A DNA stretch of 64,000 bases, from NCBI GenBank assembly GCA_946807835.1, contig OX327693.1, forward strand, positions 2,683,501 through 2,747,500, in the 5' to 3' direction. Positions within the stretch are counted from its first letter, which is position 1. Each line of letters opens with the position of its first letter. The notes under the pieces were generated by a model. The model made no database searches. It saw only the letters and a program-made list of their open reading frames with translations, and was not told the origin of the DNA. The position numbers and the translations under genes were made by a program. This stretch comes from Ailanthus altissimus (lineage: Eukaryota > Streptophyta > Magnoliopsida > Sapindales > Simaroubaceae). Shown one piece after another: positions 57,641-64,000 of this stretch.

Positions 57641-60431
57641 TGACAGAACCCAACCCGAGACCCTCTACAGTAGATTCCAGCGGCCCTGTCGGACACCCCG
57701 ACCAAATTTTCTCAGAATATAACTGGGTAAGTTGAGAAATTCTGCGAGGCGAACCTTTTTTTTTGTGTTCTTGCTATTATTAATAATATCTTGGCATATA
57801 TATGAAAATGACATCTTAATTTTTTTTAAAAAAATGGGCAGAGCTTCCCCTATTTTTTTAAAAATCTAGTACAAAACCTGAAAGAATTACATTTCTATTT
57901 CCAAATCACTTCTCAACATTGCCAAATAGGACCTTCAGTCCTTTCCAAAATCAATCAAACTCAACTTAATAATTTCATTATGATCATAAAACTCAAAAAC
58001 TAAAAAAAGAGTGAAAAGATCATCAAAATATCGAAACTCTTCTTGGTTATACAAAACATATGTACAATATACAAGCCTAGAACTACCATGCTGAAAGCAA
58101 AAGAGTGCTATTTAGCACATTTACATGAACAAAATGATCTTCAAGGTTGGCTCACTACTCAGCAATAGGAGAATTAGCAGCTTGCGTATCGAGACTTGCA
58201 CCTGGGAAGGGGTTTAGAAAATATAAAACACAAAACAAATGAGCTAAATGAGCTCATTGAGTGCATTTAAGATTTCAAATAAAATAACATTATGCATAGA
58301 TAGTAAATTCTAAAAGACATGCATAAATCATATTTCTAAAACTGATGTAAAGTTGTAAAACGGTTTCTAACATCATATACTGATAAAATCCTGCCGAGTA
58401 GGTTTTATTTACATATTTGAAAAATTATATTCAAAATATGTACAACATAATAACTAGCATGTCATATAAACGCATAATCTGCTATCAGTAGATCGAAAAC
58501 TAGTAAAGTCCTCGCTTGACCATTTTCTTTCTAAACTGTACCAATGGTAACCCTAAAGCTCTATACTTATGCAGTGACTCAACTAGTACCGTATACGTGA
58601 ATAGGTCTCGGGGCACCTCAACTAGCAGCACCCATAGTAACATCTCAAGACATCTTACTGACTATGCAACAAAATCCTACATCACATACATATAGCGAGA
58701 CAATACCCCGTACACATAGAGTGACTCATAGGACTCGACATCCCAACTTTTCAGAGTTAGTGACACACCCCCCATAACCTGTCCATGTGTAGGGGATATA
58801 CTAGCCGGGTCTAATACAATCACCACCACTATAATCTAAGAGTACCAATGGCCTTTAAAATAAATGTAGTAATTTTAAAACTGTTTCTTAAACCGAATAT
58901 GTAAAAACATATATATGGATATATATCAAAATCATAAATCATGTTTATGCATTGAAATCTCATAAAACATACATTTTCATTATGTGGAAACATAATAAAC
59001 GAAAGATAAAAGAAATGGCAGATTTTCACTCACAACCGCTCCGGGCTCAATTTCGGTCCAGATTTTTGCTCCCGTTATCGCTCTCGATTTTCTTCACCTA
59101 CGCGCGCTATAAATGACATTTAGAACCAAATTGAATGCTAGAATCTCATTTAACTACTAAACGCCTTAATTGGCATACAAGGCTCGGATACATACAACTT
59201 TTCGATTTTTCATTTACGGAGTCATTTTATCTAATTAACTCACTATCTGGCACCCTGAAAATTATTAAACGCTTTATAACTTCGGTTGGACATAATTGCC
59301 CTTTATATATCCAAAATGGACAACTGTGTCCTATTTTCTTCATTTTTAATTTTTTCATCAACCAAATACATTCAATTTACATAAGGCACCATTTATACAC
59401 CACAATTCAACCAAAACACAACTTAAACACTAACTTTCCTAAAGTGGCAGAATTTCACCCTAACTTCCAACACATTTCTTTTCTCAATTTCTTATTCCAA
59501 TTACATCAAAATCAAGCCAAATTCATTCTAATGCCCTAATTACAACCAATTGAAGTCTATACATTCAAATCACTCAACATCATAATTCTTACCTTATCAA
59601 TTCCTTCAAATTGATTACTCCTTCAAGCTTCACACTAGAATTTAACTCAATTTAAAAAAAGAATACACACAAAAACATCAATTGAAGCATTCTTAAAAGT
59701 TCACTTATAAATCTCATAAAGCAATGCTTTTCTTGCCTCTTTTTCTTAGAATTTCACTAATGGAGACTTCAATTGAACTTAGGAATTGGTATGTAACATT
59801 GTTTTAGCTTGATTAAGCATGAAAAATTATGGAAAACAAAAACTGAAATTTCACTATAGCAACACCCCATTCACCTTGCACGAATTTGCTTTCTCTTTTG
59901 CTCTTAGTATTTGTTTTTTGATTACTTGAAATTTTTACACACTTCTACCATATATATAGTGCTCCCTCAATTGACCAATTTGCCCCTCAACTTACTCTAA
60001 ATTTCTAAATTGCCATTAGTTGGAAACTAAAATGTAATTGGTTCCTTGGTAACTATCTAATTAGAATAGTCTAATAAACTAACTAGAATTTTTAACTTGA
60101 CAATCCATGAGATTGTTTCTAATTGGTCCATTCTCTAATATATGGATTGTGTTTCTCAACAAAGGCTTGTTCCATACATAACCCTAATGAAAATTCAGGT
60201 AGTAAATTAGAATTTCCTTTTTTCAAGTAAATAAGAAAAAATTTCAAAAATATTCTAGGGTCGTCCAACGCTCCAACCGCATGTAAAATTATCAAATTAG
60301 GTCCAATATCTCTCACGCACACCATAAAAAAATATTCTTAATAGGGTTAAAATCGGGTAACCCTACGATGTCTTCATTACTTTATACCAAAATTTAGGCC
60401 CCAATACTACTAATAGGGATTGGATATTAGA
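57641..60431 (-). repeat. Gypsy right (5') LTR
   Basis: 2.79 kb from TGACAGAACCC to GGATATTAGA. The high end reads TCTAATATCC on minus, a likely mutated TGTAATACCC-type gypsy LTR start. A TATATATA promoter word lies near 59950 on minus. The open frames 57406-57609, 59135-59539 and 60119-60325 are not genes. Confidence 0.88.
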
Positions 60432-60436
60432 TATGC

Positions 60437-61446
60437 TCAACATCTACTCGCCTCATAATAAAAAAACCCTTTCGTCAACACTTCCCATAATCTCTATTTG
60501 CATTTGTCATCAACATATTTCAACTTAACACTATCTTTAATGAACTTATAAACTATGAAGCTCCATTTGCCTTTAAGTGCAATTATGTTTATAGCCTCAT
60601 AAATTTTACCATTTTTTTTATACAATTTTTCTACAAACACATCTTTAATTCTAGTACAAGATAGCTTTTCCAATATGTTCAAGTTAAATCGTGGTATCAT
60701 AGGTTGGAACTAAAATAGGTTTTCTACCTTAACCCTTTCTTCTCTACCATAATAATTATTATTACTATTATCATTATCATCATCATTATCGTTATTTTCT
60801 TTATCATCATCATCATCATTCTCATCATCATCATTATCAATCTCATAACCAATATCATAATCACGATCATCATTTTCATCATCATTACTGACATTATAAC
60901 CAATACCAATATTGTGACCATATCATAACTAAGATCAATGCCAATATCTCCATATATCTGACTATCATAATATGTGTAGGTTGGTTGTTTATTAACATTG
61001 GAAGAGAATAATCATAATCCTCTAGAGGGTTTGGAACATACATAAGGATTGTAAAAGCGAACTAATTAACGTAACCTTATTTTTGCTTCATGGGTGCTTC
61101 CGCATTATTTTCATATGCATATTTAGAAGCTTAAACATCCACTATTAAATATATAGGCGTGACACTTTTCTTCTGTAGGCTCAACCAAAATATAGCATCT
61201 TCATCATTTTCAAGTGTAATAGATCTCAACTTTAGAGTCCTTGAGAGAATCTCAAACTTGAAAGTCATTTTATACTAGATCTGATCAACTCTAAGAAGAT
61301 GGCTAATTCTTCTAAAAAAATGCTTCATATTTAATATTTTTCAGAATTACCATGTGCATATTTTGAAATCTAATGTGTCTCTCAACACCATCACTGGAAC
61401 TCTCCCATCTTCATTTAAAGCATACAATAATCGAAATTTGTGCCAT
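60437..61446 (-). pseudogene. MULE transposase, N-terminal part
   Basis: Starts at ATG 61446 (MAQISIIVCF-type). The strand then carries a long Asp/Asn-rich low-complexity segment (60740-60910, from GAT/AAT triplet runs) and the MuDR N-terminal domain (FVEKLYKKNGKIYEAINIIA, VYKFIKDSVKLKYVDDKCK, 60494-60700) down to the gypsy insertion at 60432. Stops occur at several Trp/Gln codons. A splice-acceptor-like TTTTTAG precedes the ATG by 18 bases, as in the second copy at 63882. Confidence 0.85.
60740..60910 (-). repeat. Asp/Asn-coding triplet repeat
   Basis: Plus-strand runs of ATC and ATT triplets encode, on minus, a DDDDD/NDD-rich segment inside the MULE transposase. The Met/Ile-rich frame at 60724-60921 is a different frame of the same repeat. 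Confidence 0.75.
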
Positions 61447-61639
61447 GATAATATTAGCAACACCTAAAAACAAATAATAAACAATTATTGGTTTGGTATA
61501 ATTATATATAATAATAAAAACAATACAAAATATTGAATAATATATATAAATATAAAATACAAAAATAACTAATATAAAAAATAAAATTTAATATAAATAA
61601 ATTAATGACAAAAAAAGAAATTATTAATTTTATAAAAAA

Positions 61640-62470
61640 ATTAAAATTTTTTAAAAATGCCATGTGAAACCAAGCTACGCTTTGGTGCGTGCTTTAGCTT
61701 AGAAGTATGCACAAGTGCTCACTTTGGTTTATACTTTAGTTTGGCACGCACAATTATAAACCTACACGTGGTGCTCTATGCCCAGCACGTGGAATAACTG
61801 CTAACGCATGCATCACGAGATGCACGCAGATCTAGTTCTGAATCTATCATTTTCAATCATTTTATTACTGTTTTTGACTTTTTGTATTTATTTTCAATTA
61901 AATTTTTACTTTCTTAACATGTTTTAACACTGAATCTACATATTTTAACTACTACATCTACAAAGTAATAGCTGAATCACAATAACAACAAACAAACAAA
62001 CAATAAAACCTCACTAATTTTTTACCTATTTTAAAATTTTTTAAGTCCATAATCATTATTTCACTCCTATTCTTCAAAATATTATACGTTTCAAGCCGAT
62101 TTACAAATTATGTGATAAATTTGATGATAATTTTAGACAAATTTTAAGTGAGTGTCCAAGAGAGAGAGAATATAAGAGAGAGACAAGAATGTCTATTCAA
62201 ACTTAAAAATTTCTTTTTTTTGGTTATATAAATAATAAAAAATTAAAATTTTTAATATAAAAGAATAAAATTAAAATATACAAAAAAATTATTGCCATGT
62301 GAGGGCTCGCGGTGGCACCATGTGGCGCTATGTAAAATGCCAAATTAGGATCGGTTTTTGCTTAAGGGACAAAGATGGGTAAATTATGCACTATTTGGTT
62401 AATGAAGTTTAAAATTTTTGATTGAGGTCAAAAAAAATAGTAATAAAAAAATGGGCGTTAAATCTGGCAT
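61640..62470. repeat. MULE right terminal region (inverted copy at 63110-63720)
   Basis: Reverse complement matches 63110-63720 at many blocks: GGGTAAATTATGCACTATTT / GGTTAAT.AAGTTT, GAGAGAGAGA, TTACAAATTA and AAATGATAGATTCA. Contains two clusters of GCACGCAC/TGCATGCATC-like GC-rich words. Represents the outer end of the first MULE. Confidence 0.7.
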
Positions 62471-63110
62471 TTTCTCTTCGGTCAATTAAGTTTTATAATT
62501 ACAATTAAAAAAATGAGAGACAAAATGAGTTTTTTCTTAATTATAATTTTTAATAACAATTGTAGGGTGTGTTTATTATCAGGTTCTAGTTAAATATAAC
62601 TTTTAGTAATTATTTAGGGTTTGCTAAGCACAGAAACTTTTTGTTGTGTCTTTAAAATACAATATTAAAATATTTAACTACATATTTTATATTTTATTGT
62701 CCAAACATTGCTTTTTCTTTTATATATTAATGTCTCCTGTTTTTCTCTCTGCTTTACTTAACTAATATTATGGAATTTTGTTTTTCCTTTTACATCTTGA
62801 ATTACATTGAGGGAAATTTTTTAAAATAGCTATACATTAAAATTTTAATTAAAAAAATTTAAATTTGAACAATTTTCCCCCAATTTGATAAGCTCTCACC
62901 TGTTACGTAGAAAGCTATTCAAAAATAATTAGGAAAGCTATTTAACTTGTGACTCTTTTCTATCGGTGGAACGCATTTTGCATTGTCTTTCTTTTTTACT
63001 CTTTTGTCCAAAAGAACAAGTATATATGAACCCATATAAATTACTGTTTTTCTCTGATTTCCTGTCATTTGTTATGGGAAATTGTTGCATTTGAACCAAA
63101 AAAAAAAAAT
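62470..63110. other. Unique spacer between the two MULEs
   Basis: AT-rich sequence with no coding region or repeat recognised. It probably contains the host DNA between the two element ends. Target duplications were not established. Confidence 0.4.
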
Positions 63111-64000
63111 TAAAAAATTTATTTTAACCCCAGTCAAACCAGGATACTTTATTAACCAAATAATTATTTTTTTTTCATTTTATCCCTCATTACATTTTCT
63201 TCAAAAACACACTCTTCTCTCTCTCTCAGTTTATAACCGAATTTTTTTCAAACTTTTCTAAAACTTTTCAAAACTTATAAATCGACTACAAATTAAACAC
63301 ATTTTAAAGATTAGAAGTAAAAGAATTTAGTGTAGAATAGAAAATAAATTAAAAATAAGTGAATTGATGAGTTTTTATCCCATTTTTAGTTTTGTTGTGC
63401 TTTTTAATTTTTTTTTATGTGATTGTTAGAAATGCATAGATATAATGTTTATAATGTGTAAATTAGGTTAAAAAAGAGTGTAAATGGCCAAAAAATGATC
63501 AAAAAATGGTTCAAAATGATAGATTCAAACTATTTTTCAAGATAGTCTACAACGCCACATGCTGGTGTGTGGGTCACGCATCAGCATAGTACCTCACACG
63601 CTAAGAGTGTGGTTTCATGTGCTCAGCCCATGATGCTACGCACCGTGGATGCTTGATGTATGCGTTGAAGGGTAACAAAGCAGACCCCAATGGCGCCGTA
63701 TGGCATTTTATTTTTTTTTTAAATCAATATTTTTTTCTTCTTTTTATTTTATTTTAAGTTTTATTTTTTATTAGTTTTTTATTTTTTTGTTTTATATTTT
63801 TCTAATCAATATTTTGTATTATTTTTAATAATATATATTTATACTAAACTAATAAATATTTTTGGTGTTATTTTTTTTTCAGGTACTGTTAATATTATCA
63901 TGGCATAAATTTCGACCATTATTTGCTTTGGGGGAAGATGAGAGAGTTTTAGTGATAATTTTGAGAGATACATTGGATATCAAAATATGCACATGGTAGT
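63110..64000 (+). mobile_element. Second MULE, start (continues past the window)
   Basis: Inverted relative to the first MULE. Its terminal region 63110-63720 is followed by a T-rich run, a splice-acceptor-like TTTTCAG at 63876-63882 and an ATG at 63900, then sequence colinear with the first copy's transposase start (GAGAGAGTTTTAGTGATAAT, AAAATATGCACATGGTA). Confidence 0.8.
63900..64000 (+). pseudogene. MULE transposase start, second copy
   Basis: The ATG is followed after one codon by TAA where the first copy has CAA, a C-to-T nonsense change. Nucleotide identity with reverse complement of 61345-61446 is clear through the window end. Confidence 0.75.

Larger units (their letters stand above)
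51551..60431 (-). mobile_element. Ty3/gypsy element inserted in the MULE transposase gene
   Basis: Flanked by a perfect 5-bp duplication TATGC (51546-51550 and 60432-60436). The transposase reading on either side is continuous in the same frame once the element is discounted, which confirms the ends. A primer site TAGTATCAGAGC lies at 57626-57637 next to the right LTR. Gag, two zinc knuckles and protease are on minus; reverse transcriptase and integrase are missing. Left and right LTRs share about 2.0 kb, but the left LTR's distal part is replaced or lost beyond about 53565. Confidence 0.9.

Noticed and set aside
21395..60431. Endogenous pararetrovirus or other viral insert
   Set aside because: All gag/pol-like reading frames fit LTR retrotransposons with LTRs, primer sites and target duplications; no viral movement or coat protein pattern was seen.
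60724..60921. Met/Ile-rich open frame
   Set aside because: Out-of-frame reading of the triplet repeat that encodes the Asp/Asn-rich segment of the MULE transposase.

Overview
This is an AT-rich eudicot-type nuclear plant window dominated by transposable elements. It holds one apparently intact protein-coding gene, a two-exon leucine-rich-repeat receptor kinase of the MIK2-like (LRR XII/XI-type RD kinase) group at 37.8-41.0 kb on the minus strand. Plant origin is shown by that gene, a TIR-domain (plant TIR-NBS-LRR type) gene fragment, Ty1/copia elements with initiator-Met-tRNA primer sites, an Athila/Tat-like Ty3/gypsy element with a tRNA-Asp-like primer site, a Mutator-like element (MULE) and a TRIM array. 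I cannot name the species.

Layout, left to right. 0.5-5.7 kb: a decayed full-length copia element (minus, 5-bp target duplication). 7.3-8.2 kb: a solo copia LTR with target duplication. About 9.1-17.05 kb: a large imperfect palindrome of LTR-like DNA, with mirrored (TATG)n microsatellites and mirrored purine-rich tracts. Its right arm is split by a short copia-like element (13.2-16.1 kb) with its own target duplication. 17.05-17.17 kb: a TIR-domain fragment that runs straight into a tandem array of about 14 TRIM-type LTRs (17.17-20.77 kb) that changes orientation once. 21.4-29.2 kb: two direct-repeat, decayed gag-pro copies of an Athila/Tat-like gypsy element, separated by a DUF4283-like (LINE ORF1-type) fragment and an AGC-rich stretch. 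29.4-30.3 kb: a 74-bp tandem repeat and old LTR remnants. 30.3-35.65 kb: a nearly complete copia element (minus) with many stop-type point changes. 35.9-37.6 kb: a SINE-like unit and a strong hairpin. 37.8-41.1 kb: the receptor kinase gene with recognisable TATA box, intron and polyadenylation signal. 41.1-43.9 kb: duplicated promoter-proximal pieces and LTR debris. 43.9-48.5 kb: a copia element with 170-bp LTRs (minus). 48.7-62.5 kb: a decayed MULE with a transposase pseudogene on minus and a Ulp1-type (C48) protease pseudogene on plus; the transposase gene is split by an 8.9-kb gypsy element with a perfect TATGC target duplication. 63.1-64.0 kb: the start of a second MULE of the same family, facing the opposite way and running off the window.

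The sequence records serial nested insertion: gypsy into MULE, copia into an older LTR, and a copia-like element into a palindrome arm. Only the receptor kinase looks functional; essentially all transposon reading frames carry stops, frameshifts or lost catalytic residues. All calls come from reading the sequence by eye. Boundaries supported by target duplications are firm to a few bases; others are approximate.
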